A stretch of DNA of 64,000 nt from Budorcas taxicolor (lineage: Eukaryota; Chordata; Mammalia; Artiodactyla; Bovidae). A program made the translations under genes and the position numbers. The DNA is taken from positions 30,696,501 through 30,760,500 of the forward strand of contig NC_068913.1 of the NCBI RefSeq assembly GCF_023091745.1, given 5' to 3'. Shown here piece by piece: positions 53,308-64,000 of this stretch; position 1 is the first letter of the stretch, and each line of letters begins with the position of its first letter. The notes below the pieces were generated by a model. It was given only the letters and a program-made list of their open reading frames with translations, was not told where the DNA came from and did not search any database.

Positions 53308-54024
53308 GGTAGTACCCCTCTGGTAGCACCCCAGGGGGAAAGTGAATACTGTTATAAAGAGGAAAATGGCATGTCAAGGAAGTGAGGGGTTTTTATGAAG
53401 CGGTGTTTGAACTAAAAATTGAAGGAAGAGTAAGGGTTAACTAGGTGACAGAGGGAGAGAGAGAAAGCTCCAGGCAGAAGTAAATAGTATGTGGGTTGGG
53501 AAGGAGCTGGCTTGTCTGAAAGAGGCCTGTGAGACTGGACTTGAGAAGTAGGAGAGAAAATAGGGGGAAAATTATTCCAGAGAGATCTGAATGGGTAAAA
53601 CCGTGGACAGGGTGAGAAAGTAAGGGATCTTTATTTTAAAAAGCAGAGAGACATAATGCAGTAGTTTCTATGGGGTGCACATAGAAAAGATAGCATCAGA
53701 GGTGAGGGTAATGTGGAAACAGGGGCTTGTTAAATAACTACTGGAGACATCTTAGCAGAGAGGTGACAGCACGGATTAGGATTGTGTAAAGAAAGTGGTT
53801 TAATTCAAGAGATGGTTAGGAGGAAAAGTAGCCTGAACAGGTGATCTCTTGGACATGGTGATCTCCTTTAACATTAACAGGGGTAGTAAAATGCACTTGT
53901 TTTAATTAGATAGTTCCTTTAAATAATCAACCACAAAGAAAGTACTAGCTGAGGAAATAAGAAAGGGTAGGAAGGTTTTCCCATGTTCACTTAACAAAGC
54001 TTTTCCATACCCTCAGTTCTAGTT

Positions 54025-54112
54025 CCTTAGCTGCCATCTAATAGCTGTGTGATTTGGGGCAAGTTGCTTATTTTTTGCCGTTTATTCACCTTTACAGAAT
54101 TAGTAATAGCTG
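54025..54112 (+). mobile_element. MIR fragment cut by Bov-tA
   Basis: GCTGCCATCTAATAGCTGTG, TGATTTGGGGCAAGTTGCTT and CACCTTTACAGAATTAGTAA keep the MIR core order; the adjacent Bov-tA ends it. Confidence 0.65.
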
Positions 54113-54114
54113 TC

Positions 54115-54331
54115 GTGTGTGTTTGTGTGTTAGTTACTCAGTTGTGTCTGATTCTTTGTAACTCTATAGACTATAGCTCGCCAGGCTCCCCTGTCCATGG
54201 AATTCTCCAAACAAGAATACTGGAGTGGGTTGCCATTTCCTTCTCCAGGGGATCTTTCTGACCCAGGGATTAAACCCAGGTCTCCTGCATTGCAGGCAGA
54301 CGCTTTACCATCTGAGCCACCAGGGAAGCCC
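54115..54331 (-). mobile_element. Bov-tA SINE
   Basis: Complete minus-strand copy, tRNA head at the right (CCACCAGGGAAGCCC). The diverged flanks TAATAGCTGTC and CAATAACTGCC may be its TSD. A BovB starts 13 bases further on. Confidence 0.92.
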
Positions 54332-54343
54332 AATAACTGCCCT

Positions 54344-55273
54344 CAGTTCAGTTCAGTTCAGTCGCTCAGTCGTGTCTGACTCTTTGCAACCCCGTGAATT
54401 GCAGCACGCCAGGCCTCCCTGTACATCACCATCTCCTGGAGTTCACTCAGACTCTTGTCCATCAAGTCGGTGATGCCATCCAGCCATCTCATCCTCTGTC
54501 GTCCCCTTTACCTCCTGCCCCCAATCCCTCCCAGCATCAGAGGCTTTTCCAATGAGTTAACTCTTTGCATGAGGTGGCCAAAGTACTGGAGTTTCAGCTT
54601 CAGCATCATTCCTTCCAAAGAAATCCCAGGGCTGATCTCATTTCGAATGGACTGGTTGGATCTCCTTGCAGTCCAAGGGACTCTCAAGAGTCTTCTCCAA
54701 TACTGCAGTTCAAAAGCATCAATTCTTCAGCACTCAGCTTTCTTGACAGTCCAACTCTTACATCCATACATGACCACTGAAAAAACCATAGCCTTGACTA
54801 GATGGACCTTTGTTGGCAAAGTAATGTCTCTGCTTTTCAATATGCTATCTAGGTTGGTCATAACTTTCCAAGGAGTAAGTGTCTTTTAATTTCATGGCTG
54901 CAATCACCATCTGCAGTGATTTTGGAGCCCCCAAAAATAAAGTCTGACACTGTTTCCACTGTTTGCCCATCTATTTCCCATGAAGTGATGGGACCAGATG
55001 CCATGATCTTCGTTTTCTGAATGATGAGCTTTAAGCCAACTTTTTCACTCTCCTCTTTCACTTTCATCAAGAGGCTTTTGAGTTCCTCTTCACTTTCTGC
55101 CATAAGGGTGGTGTCATCTGCATATCTGAGGTTATTGATGTTTCTCCCGGCAGTCTTGATTCCAGCTTGTGCTTCATCCAGCCCAGCGTTTCTCATGATG
55201 TACTCTGCATAGAAGTTAAATAAGCAGGGTGACAATATACAGCCTTAACGTACTCCTTTTCCTATTTGGAACC
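54344..55273 (-). mobile_element. 5'-truncated BovB
   Basis: About 930 bp, minus strand, ending in the RT between motif A and the YADD block (upstream limit at CCTATTTGGAACC). The tail at the left shows three or more TTCAG units. Confidence 0.95.
54858..55235 (-). pseudogene. BovB RT active-site fragment
   Basis: 125 codons: SPCLFNFYAEYIMRNAGLDE, NNLRYADDTTLMAESEEELK, GLKLIIQKTKIMASGPITSW, DGDCSHEIKRHLLLGK. YADD is intact. The frame ends where a small deletion removes part of the LLLGRKVMTN block; downstream text continues in another frame. Confidence 0.9.
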
Positions 55274-55356
55274 CTACCCACATTAAAGAAGTGTATGAAG
55301 GTATTTTAAAAATTTCAAAGCGGGTTTACATTTATATATTGTAACTATACACAGGT

Positions 55357-55558
55357 CTTCTCTGGGGGCTTAGCTGGTAAAGAATCCACCTGCAATGTGG
55401 AAGACCTGGGTTTGATCCCTGGGTTGGGAAGATTTCCTGGAGGAGGGCATGGTAACCCACTCCAGTTTTCTTGCCTGGAGAATCCCCTTGGACAGAGGAG
55501 CCTGGCGGGCTACAGTTCATGGGGGTCACAAAAAGTCAGACAGGACTGAGTGACTAAG
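55357..55558 (+). mobile_element. Bov-tA SINE
   Basis: Head CTTCTCTGGGGGCTTAGCTG, B-box region GGGTTTGATCCC, body, end ACAGGACTGAGTGACTAAG. A CTATACA heptamer on both sides is a possible short TSD. Confidence 0.91.
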
Positions 55559-57352
55559 AACACAGCTATACATAACATATAATTATGCTTATCATTACTA
55601 CTAAATATAATTATTAACTCCCAGTTTTCTGAGCCAAGGCCCTGAAGAAATTAAGGGAATGAATAGTGACTCCAGTAATAAACACAGAAGGGTAAACTTA
55701 CCCTTACCCACCGGGAAAGCTACATAAGGATAAGTAAGGAAAAGTCAAGACTGATTGTTTTTGTTTTGGACAGTTTTACTGGAAGTGCATGTGCAGAAAA
55801 ACTCAATTTTCAAGCAAATAACAATAATCATAGAATTTTCTTGCCAAGAATAAAATCTTAGAGGAGGGGACTTCCAACCCAAGTTTTTCTTTCTTTCCCA
55901 ATTGTCATTTGTTTTTTTGGTTTTTCTCTTAAGGTGTAAGATCTGGAACAGCATTCAATTTCCTGTAAATTGTGCGAAGCCAGTGTGTGGTGACCTTTTC
56001 CCCCCTCAGATATTGATCTACTGGATATTCCCATGGAGTCTGCAGTAATACAGCCATCTACAGCTGACCTTGAAAGTCATGGAAGATTTTTTTCATTTTT
56101 AAAGAAAAAAAGATGAGTGTGTCTTGAATGTGTGATACAGGTCTTCAAAAAAGTGTGGAGGATGGGAACTTATACATGTTCATTCTCTTATTTTTATTTT
56201 CAATACTTCTGAAATTGGGATGCAGTTTATGACTACTTAGTGCAGTATTTATTACACACATAATCCCCCACCAACAAAATGTCTTGTAAAATTCTTGCTA
56301 CATCTGGCACTGCAAACATATTTTCGCAAGGAAATACAATATATTAACTTAGAGTGATCACAATTTTTTAAAACAATCTTGCCAGTAAAAAAACAAACAA
56401 CAACAACAAATAATTCTTTTGCAAAAATTGTATCATTTTGGAGAGGATTATTCAATCTTCATTCATTCAAACAGCTTTAGTAAAGGCCTACTAGGTGCTG
56501 ACCAATCTCAGAAAAACAAGTCCCTATGTTCTGAGAAGACGAGGAGAAAAAGCCATCTTATGCAGAATGGCCATTACTCCCAGAGAGCCCTGGCCTGCCC
56601 TGCCCTGTTCCTCTGCCAAGGAATTTGCCCAGGAGGCACTTCTTTCCATTCCCTTTTATTTTCTCCTCTAGGCATTTAATTCTCCAGACTTGCTCATTAT
56701 TAAACCAGCTATGGAAAATCAAGAAATCTCTTGGAGGAAACTCTTGACCCATTCTTGCCTAAGGTGAGCTAGAAGTCAGTGATTCTGACCCTCTACTCAG
56801 GAATCATGCACGTTGGAGGGTGTCCTTCTGTAGTAATAACAGTATGCTTTCCAAAGGATTCCAACCAACTACCAGTTAGTCTAACCAACTATCAGTTTAT
56901 CCGAGTGAGGTTAGGATTAAGTATTCAAGAATTAACTCCATAAAAATTACCTCAGACATAAGGAATAAAGTTTGGTTTCCTCATCATGGCATTTAGGATT
57001 CTAAGACTGCAGCATGAAAGAATATTCTCAACTCTTCCTTCTACTTACCTACTATATAATTCTATCCAATCTACTCAAACTAGTTTAATGACTGCTTATT
57101 TGTTTATCACTGCCTAAGGCCTTTAATCATTGTATTCTTTTGTTTTTAAAAAATGAGGATTTAACTAAATACAGTTCAGTACACAAACTACTCAATTTTT
57201 ATCTATTATTAATATATGTAAATGCATGTACTCACCACCCATACCCAGATAAAGTATATTTTCAACACCTCATAAGACTACGTCATCTGCCTTTCCAGTT
57301 CTCACCATCCTCAGAGATCATTATTTTCTAATGTGTATTACCATAAGCAAGT
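55559..57352. other. No supported gene
   Basis: A CAACAACAACAAA run near 56398-56410, and a weak antisense L2-like piece at about 56455-56545 (TAGTAAAGGCCTACTAGGTG). The 86-codon frame 56419-56679 has no domain and overlaps an antisense frame. Confidence 0.45.
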
Positions 57353-57360
57353 TTCCTATA

Positions 57361-57595
57361 CGGGCTTCCCTGGTGGCTCAGTGGTAAAGAATTTGCTTGC
57401 GATGCAGGAGACCACCTGAAATGCAGATGTGGTTTTGGTCCTTGGGTAAGGAAGATCCCTTGGAGAAGGAAATAGCAACTCATTCCAGTATTATTGCCTG
57501 GAAAATTCCATAGACAGAGGAGTCTGGCAGGCTACAGTCCATGCAGTTGCAGAAATCAGACATGACTTAGCAACTCAACCATCACCTCCACCAGC
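57361..57595 (+). mobile_element. Bov-tA SINE with internal insertion
   Basis: Head GGGCTTCCCTGGTGGCTCAG is good; an extra stretch (ACCTGAAATGCAGATGTG) sits before the B box, which is decayed (GGTTTTGGTCC). TTCCTATA at 57353-57360 and 57596-57603 is the TSD core. Confidence 0.9.
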
Positions 57596-57603
57596 TTCCT
57601 ATA

Positions 57604-60099
57604 TTACAGTTTGACTCAATTATCTAACAAAATGAGGCAATGAAAGAGAAGGGTCACATGGAAAGCAAAGCTATATTTGTTCTTTCTGACTGGTTTCCTC
57701 TTTCACTAGCCGCTCTTCTATATACCAAGAACCCTAAGTTGAATCTGGGTTACCATGTAGCTAATGTGATGTCCCAAATTAATAAACATTGAATCAATAG
57801 TTTCACTCTTATCCTCATGTCTTCAATTATTTTCCCACTAGTGTCTGTGAAATAGGTTGACCACCATGAGACCCAGGAAAGAAAAGAGATATCATACTGA
57901 CTTAGAAAAACAGTATCTCATAAAATTATCTATTTCTCCAAAAGATATAAAAGAATTTCTATTTTAATAGTATATACTGTATGCTTTTAAATAATGATAC
58001 AGACAAGCATCTAGAATGCTGTTTTGATTTGTGTAACTTCAGTAAGTTCCAGAATGGTGTTCCAGCATGATCTCCCACAAAGTAGTCTTCCACTGAGCCA
58101 GTGATCAAGAGACTGAGAATCTAGTGGTTCAGTGAGCTATAAATCTACCTAACTATACTATCACTGAGCTCATGTTTCTTTTATTATATTTAAGGATATG
58201 ACATGACAATTCACTAAAACCAGATGTATTATGTCTATGCCATCCTCTGATCTGTACAGTAATCCACACACACACACACACAAAGAAAGAAATGAGGTGA
58301 GCTTGAAAAAACCATGTTCTCATCAATTTCCTACAAAGCTTTACCTCATGCCTTTTGAGAATACACCTGTTCATTTGGTGACAGCTATGTGTAGGAAACA
58401 ACACTAAACAAGAACTAGAAAACAACTCCATTCTAAAGTCAATTACAATCTTCAGTAGGGAAGATAAAAATATGAAAATGACTCCTGCCTCAAGTCATAT
58501 CAAGATGAAGACATATTTCTCTATGAAGGGAGACTGCAAGTGGAAAGAGTGAAAGTTTAGGACAACGGTGCTGGCGGCCCTCGACAAGAGTCTATTATCC
58601 CTGCAGCTCAGAGAAAATAAATAAGAGGTAACAGCTGTCAGGGCACTGTGTGGACGCACAAGGAGTCGGATCTCCAGGGTCTGCAGACATAGCAGCAGAT
58701 AATATTCCAAATGTTACAGGCCCTTTTGTCAACCTTTGACCAGGAAAGAATGTTTTAGAAGTTATACAAGTCCTCTTTTCCTTTTGGCTGATAGGAACAA
58801 ACGTTGAAGTCACTCAATCTCAGTTAATATCAAATCAATCCCTATTAATAGAAAAATCCAACTCAGCACTGCGGTTTCATTGGCTTGAAGAAATGACATC
58901 CAGAACAATCTGGCTAAAATTTGAGTTCTGCTTCTTTGCTGTCTCTAAGTTGAACCACTGTTAGTCTTGTGGTGTCAAGCAAAATTATAAATAAAGCACT
59001 AAAAAGGTTAATCCACACCTACCACTGAAGTTTTAAATGCACATTTTAAATACATCTTGTAAATATTTGTCAAAAAAAATCTGCATATACATCTACACAT
59101 CTCATTTTATCCACTGCATGATAGAATAGTTTGTATTTGCTCAGATGGTTCTTAATTTATAATGCAAGGGGGAACAATTTTGTCAGATTTTTTTCAACCT
59201 ATCTTTTTATATTATTTATTTATATATAAATATATATATGTATATTTTATATTCTGTAGATATATAACATTTCTAAATGGTTCAGACAATAGAAAAATGG
59301 TATTTTTAGCTCATTTTCCTCTCTTAGCCAATCATTTTAATGTTTGAGCCAGTCATCTTCGTCTTACTCAGTGGAATGAAACTCTTACTATTTGAGTCCA
59401 TCCAATATTGTTTCTTGAGGAAATGTTTATGTTTGGCGATAACCTCTGAGCCTAAGTTTATTTGGAAGAGTGGTCATCTTCCTTCCATATGAAAACTGAT
59501 AGCTCTTTAATTTACAAGGCACTACATTTGAATTTGGAGCCACTCTGTTAGAATTTTGCCTTTATGAAGCCAAAACCAGGAAACAAATCATTGGTCCTAA
59601 TCTGACATCTGAAACCAAACAATTAGTTAAATACCCCTTCTACATATGAATTATATACAAATATATAATCGCTAAGAAACCTAAATGAGATACTTGCTCT
59701 CTGTTGTGATTGTTATTTCTTTGGGTTTGGTAATGAAAATGTCCAGGGAAAACAGTGTTTTCTTTGTAGAGACCAAAGTGCCAATTCTTAATCTTTTCTG
59801 ATCCATATTTCCCATTTCCTCCTAACTCTAGTCTGTAAACAAATACAAGACAGAATGATTATATTTTTAAAAGTCAATTTAGTTCATCAATTCTCTAGCA
59901 ATAGAAGTAGTTCACATATTAGAAAACTGGAAATATCTGATAAGCCAGGAAAAAAAAGATGTGTGACTCCACAGGATTTTTGAGCATTTTATGAAAATTA
60001 AGGGAAAAAAGCACTTTTCCTTAAATATCTGTCTTAAAAACATCAAGTCCTCTTTGAATCTTCCCCCTTCCTCAGTTTTTTTTTCCAACCCTCAGGCAT
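57604..60099. other. Long unique stretch, candidate non-coding elements
   Basis: No gene. Segments 58560-58820 (TTATCCCTGCAGCTCAGAGA, AACAGCTGTCAGGGC) and 59440-59640 (CTCTTTAATTTACAAGGCAC, TTGCCTTTATGAAGCCAAAA) have the even, repeat-free texture often seen in conserved non-coding DNA. An AT-dinucleotide-rich block lies at 59205-59275. Confidence 0.35.
58265..58282. repeat. (CA)9 microsatellite
   Basis: Nine CA units followed by AAGAAAGAAA. Likely length-variable. Confidence 0.92.
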
Positions 60100-60300
60100 C
60101 ATCTACTCTTTTAATGCTTTCTTATGTGATGATCATAACCCACATCAGTATTTTGGTTCAATGTGTACAAACCTGTCTCCCAACTAGATGGTGGGCTCTG
60201 GGAGGACAAGAAAGTTTACTATTTTGTTTTTTTGTATCTCTTGGGCCTGGAACATGGTGAGAGATCCATAGATATTAATTGTCTTGAATTAGAAGTTGAA
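60100..60300 (+). mobile_element. L2 LINE 3' terminus
   Basis: CTCTTTTAATGCTTTCTTATG, AACCTGTCTCCCAACTAGAT, GGTGGGCTCTGGGAGGACAA and TGGGCCTGGAACATGGTGAG follow the L2 3' order. Confidence 0.65.
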
Positions 60301-62338
60301 TTAACACCATCTCCCAAAGACAAGCTGAAAAGATTCTATTGATTTGTTCCAAGGTCACAGATGTTAATGGTTTAGAATGAAGCTGATTCAGCTTTTCGTG
60401 TCTCATCCAGACAGGCTGATTCGATACGCACCATTCATGCATTTTATGAAACTATGCTCCTAAGAATATCTATCAAGCTTTCATACTCACAATGTGTATA
60501 ACATTTGTATTTTACAGCTTATAATATGAAGCACACTACATCTTGAATATGAGGACATTTTCTCTCAAAACTGCTCTCAGATGCATACAATAGATGACCA
60601 CACATTATCTGTATGAGTCATTTCCAGCAGAATTCTAGACACAATTACTCACACAATTTTTAGATTCATATAATTTTCAGTCATACTTTTTGATTACCTG
60701 AATATTTTCTCAGGATTTTCCCTAGGTTGGCAAAGAGACCACTATAAGCTTATTGAAATAAAGCAAGCTGATTCTATTGTACTAGCATAGTTTAATAATA
60801 AACTAAAAGTTTAATAGCTTAATAATAAATCAAGACTCTCATTCTAGATTGAAAATGAGCAAACTAATAAAAACCTATCCAAATAGCAAAAGTAAGTATT
60901 TCTGTGTAAAATTATCATCCAAGCTCACAAAATCTAAGCCTAGAACACTGCCACAAGACACTCTTGCCATTGGGTGATCAAACATACAGCATTTGACTAG
61001 CAAAATTCTGAAGTCAGCTAAAGAAACACATAAGCAAAAAGATATGACCACAGACCTGTAGGTCCTGGGTATTTTATCTATGCCTTTCATTCCTCTGCTG
61101 ATTGGCAAATTTCCACATCCCCTGCCCTTCTGCAGAGAAGTGATATAGACTTACCTCAGGATGTCCATATAGCTGCCAAGTAGATTCAAGGAAACAATCA
61201 AGGAGCAGATTTCAGTGGTGTTAAATCATTTCTGCCTTACTGCCCCTCACTATTATTGATTTAAGGACTGACCCCAAAGGAGGAGTTATTTTAGGGACAC
61301 TAAACACGTGAGATACATATACTGAATTCTGAAGTCTGTAAAAGCAGGGTGCTTTGAAACTGCTCAACTAAGTAGCCTTGTATATCTTATAAGCTTCAGT
61401 TTCCTGATCGGCAAAATTAAGGCGTGAAATTCAATTATTTCTTCTAGCTCCTTAAATAAAAAGTGAATTGGAAACAATTTCTTATAGTTAGGTTCTCCTA
61501 CAGTTTTAAAAGGAATTTTCCATACCTGAAAACAAAGGGACACAGCTACCAGTGAGTGAAACTAAATAATCATCATTCTTCTCTCCACCACCCATTACCA
61601 TATTGTTATTGTTATTGTTACCATGCTCATGACAACACAATAGAAAATTTCTCTGAGTTCCATCTCAGTTTCTTAGTGCAGGCAGTTTGGTATACATAGG
61701 GGTTACCATCTTGGACCAGCACAAAGAATAAAACTCACTCTTATGACCAAATCCTTACATAGCTTCAAATGAAGACTCTTTTCGCATATTTATATTTGTC
61801 ATTCACTGTTTAAGCAAGCCACTTTCTTAACACCTCTTTTATCACTTAAAATGTAAGATAATGATTGCTACATATGTATACTAATAATGATAATGATGAT
61901 GAAAAATTTTAATAATTGGTAATTGGCATTTCATAATATTTCAGCTCAACTTTTCTGCATTTTGGGGATTCTTTTTCAATTAGAATGTTTTATATGACAG
62001 AGGGCATTCTAGACCTTTCTCCAAGTTTTACTGTAATATGCCAGTTGCCAAAAAACACCAGAGTACTCTGGAACTTTCCAAAGAGCCCATATAAACTGGC
62101 AGTGATTCTTTTCTTTGTATTCCTTAAAGGAGGTAAACTATCATTGTCACATTTGAGTTTTAACTCAGGTTTTCATAGTTTTTATTATATTTTAGGTATG
62201 AATATGAGAAGTCATAAAGAAGGGTTAAAAACAACCCTCTTCTGTTATTTCAGCTACTGAATCAAATGCTGCAAGCTAATTTAATACCTAATATAAATGT
62301 GATTTCCCTAGCCATTTATACCAATATTTTCACAGGGA
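60301..62338. other. No recognised gene or repeat
   Basis: AT-rich. Frames at 60875-61108 and 61985-62260 lack motifs. A (TTATTG)3-like run is near 61600-61619. A faint MIR core may lie at 61385-61440 (TTCAGTTTCCTGATCGGCAA). Confidence 0.45.
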
Positions 62339-62680
62339 CATGAAAGTAATCTTTCTAAAATACAAATCTGATCATGACGCTGCCTTCTCTAAAACACTTT
62401 AAGGGCATCTTACACTTCAATGTTCAAGTTAAAGCTCCTTAGTGTGAAATATAAGAACCTTTGGCATTTCACCTCTGCTTATTGCTCCATTCCTTGTCTC
62501 TTATTGCCACATTCCACATGCATTCTCTTTCTCTTACAGTACAGGCTGCAGCCTTCCTAAATTCAGCTTTCAAAACACACTATACTTCCAACATCCATTC
62601 TTGCCTCTAACCATGTTGCTTGGGCTGCCTGGATGCCCCACCCTCCACCTTTTCACTTTCCTAACTGAATCAGAGGTTTC
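62339..62680 (+). mobile_element. L2 LINE 3' region
   Basis: CTTTCTAAAATACAAATCTG, ATCATGACGCTGCCTTCTCT, AAAGCTCCTTAGTGTGAAAT, TTTGGCATTTCACCTCTGC, CAACATCCATTCTTGCCTC follow the L2 sequence before its 3' end. Confidence 0.72.
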
Positions 62681-63410
62681 AGGTCTGGAAATGTCAACCA
62701 TCCATAATACAGATTAGACTATGGGATGAAATATAATAGGTCCCTAAATAAGCTAAATCAATGTTAACAAGACCAAAGAGAGACTGAACTTAGAGCCTGT
62801 TAACTCTAAGTTCAGACAAGAACTATTATCTGGTTTCTATGGTTATAACAGATTAGAAATAGCAACTTTGAAAAAAACAAGTAAGCTGACAGATAAGCCC
62901 TGGTTATCAGCAAGAGCTGAAGTATGAAAAGCTGGGCAACAGAAAAGGAAGAGAACAGAAGAATTTTAAAACTTTTACAAAAAGTTAGAATACAGAACAA
63001 CCTACATCATTCAGAAGTAGTTAAATTATATTTAGAGTTTACTTAGTATACACTGGCAGGAAATGTTATAAAGTATTTTAGAAGGAATGTGATAAGATGT
63101 TTAAAAACCATGAATGGAATGGTTTATAAAGAATAAGATTTTACTATCTAATCACATTAAACTTATATGGAATTATAGAATTATAATTCTAGATAAGTAT
63201 GATATTACTATATTTGGAAGTCCTGACATAAAAACTTAAGTTGTTCTGTGGTGAAAGATCTTAGTAGAAGATTTCAAATCATACGTTTCTTTCTTAATTG
63301 TATTGAATTTTAACAATTCTTTTTAAATGAAAAATAAGTATATATATGACATTAAATTAAGTTCTATCCTCAGCTATACCTATTCATGATATTTGTATTT
63401 AAAGAATGGT
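62681..63410. other. No recognised gene or repeat
   Basis: AT-rich DNA. A small inverted wording, CTTAGAGCC...AACTCTAAGTTCAG, is near 62789-62815 (TGAACTTAGAG with CTCTAAGTTCA, 11-bp arms). Confidence 0.5.
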
Positions 63411-63422
63411 ATAGGGGTTGGT

Positions 63423-63463
63423 TGCAAAGAGTTGGACATGACTTTGTGACTGAACAACAATAA
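63423..63463 (+). mobile_element. 41-bp BovB/Bov-A tail insertion
   Basis: TGCAAAGAGTTGGACATGAC, TTTGTGACTGAACAACAATAA is the shared 3' end of BovB and Bov-tA. A perfect 12-bp TSD, ATAGGGGTTGGT, is at 63411-63422 and 63464-63475. Confidence 0.88.
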
Positions 63464-63624
63464 ATAGGGGTTGGTATCTGTATATGATAGCAGTTCTGGT
63501 TTACTTAAGCTATTAATATATTCTAAAATCTTTAAATGCCTATAAGGCAATAAAGTCAAGAAAATCAGGAAAATAGTGACTTTCTAGGTGCTCTTGTAAA
63601 TTGGAATCAATGCAGTTGTAAGAA

Positions 63625-63661
63625 TGAATGATAATTAAACTGATTGAATGATAATTAAACT
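63625..63661. repeat. Short tandem duplication, period 20
   Basis: TGAATGATAATTAAACT occurs at 63625-63641 and 63645-63661, separated by GAT. Probably replication slippage. Confidence 0.9.
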
Positions 63662-64000
63662 AGTGGTTCAGAATAGTCTATGCCCTGTCATACTTCCCAT
63701 ATAAGATTTGAGTAAAAGGATATTTGTTTTCATTAATGCACATTTCCGTTGAAAAAGGATCCACAGAATATCTTGCACTATGTCACGAGAAGAAAATGTT
63801 CTCAGTAATGAAGGTCACTTTCTCTTTCAGCATTAACTATGCTATCACTACTCATTTCCTTCCTACCTATTACTGGAAAGTCTCTTTTATTTCACTGCTT
63901 ATTACCTACTAGGGGGGAAAAGTAAGTTTCTTCTAAATATTTCTGATTCATACTTTTTGATCTCTCCATTGTGACCTGCTTACATATAACACATTTCTAT
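63662..64000. other. No recognised gene or repeat
   Basis: AT-rich sequence to the window end; the 62-codon frame 63724-63912 has no motif. Confidence 0.45.

Larger units (their letters stand above)
52440..53860 (-). mobile_element. Antisense L2 fossil, interrupted
   Basis: Left part 52440-52620 has the L2 3' end reversed (CACATACTGTGTGCTACATA, GCTTTCATGGAGCTCATGAG). Right part 53350-53860 has upstream L2 text: TTTATGAAGCGGTGTTTGAA, AAAGCTCCAGGCAGAAGTAA, AGAGGCCTGTGAGACTGG. The middle (52620-53340) includes a Bov-A and sequence I cannot assign. Confidence 0.6.

Overview
The window is nuclear DNA from a ruminant (cattle, sheep, goat, deer group). The evidence is the repeat content: many BovB (RTE-clade) LINE copies, tRNA-headed Bov-tA SINEs and AGC-tailed Bov-A2 SINEs, all diagnostic of ruminants, on top of older cetartiodactyl (CHR-2) and mammal-wide (L2, MIR, MER5A, L1M) fossils. 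The species cannot be told from the sequence alone. I recognise no cellular protein-coding exon, no functional tRNA or rRNA gene and no CRISPR array or prokaryotic feature. All long, meaningful reading frames are broken pieces of BovB endonuclease and reverse transcriptase (RT). The segment is best read as intergenic or intronic sequence.

Layout. 0-5 kb: sparse SINEs, one with an 11-unit CTG run. 5.1-8.6 kb: a near-complete BovB on the minus strand with a Bov-A2 nested inside it and an inverted copy of its own 5' end. 9.6-17.9 kb: a decayed L1 (plus strand) split by a CHR-2 SINE, three BovB copies and a Bov-A2. 17.9-24.5 kb: an old repeat, then a second L1 3' half split by a Bov-tA and a BovB. 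25-28.3 kb: quiet DNA followed by the LTR and leader of a class I endogenous retrovirus with no genes left. 28.3-37.8 kb: mostly AT-rich single-copy DNA with MIR, L2, MER5A and one BovB. 37.8-39 kb: a Bov-tA and a BovB inserted one after the other at the same target, leaving three copies of the target site. 41.8-42.3 kb: a likely solo LTR. 45.3-48 kb: an antisense L2 fossil split by four later insertions, among them the best preserved BovB RT frame (272 codons) and a 29-bp BovB stub. 50-55.6 kb: SINEs, a second L2 and one more BovB. 55.6-64 kb: mostly unique AT-rich DNA.

Nothing here works as an operon or pathway. What the window offers is a readable insertion history. Target-site duplications (TSDs) can be seen around at least fifteen insertions, and nesting orders them as L2/MIR/MER5A and L1M first, then CHR-2, then BovB and Bov-tA, then Bov-A2. 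I did not find a convincing new biological system. The most interesting signals are structural: foldback 5' ends on two BovB copies, repeated use of one target, very short BovB-tail insertions, and a short discrete-looking L1-type tail element. Element boundaries without an identified TSD are estimates of about 10-30 bases. Family names come from recall of consensus features, not from a database search.
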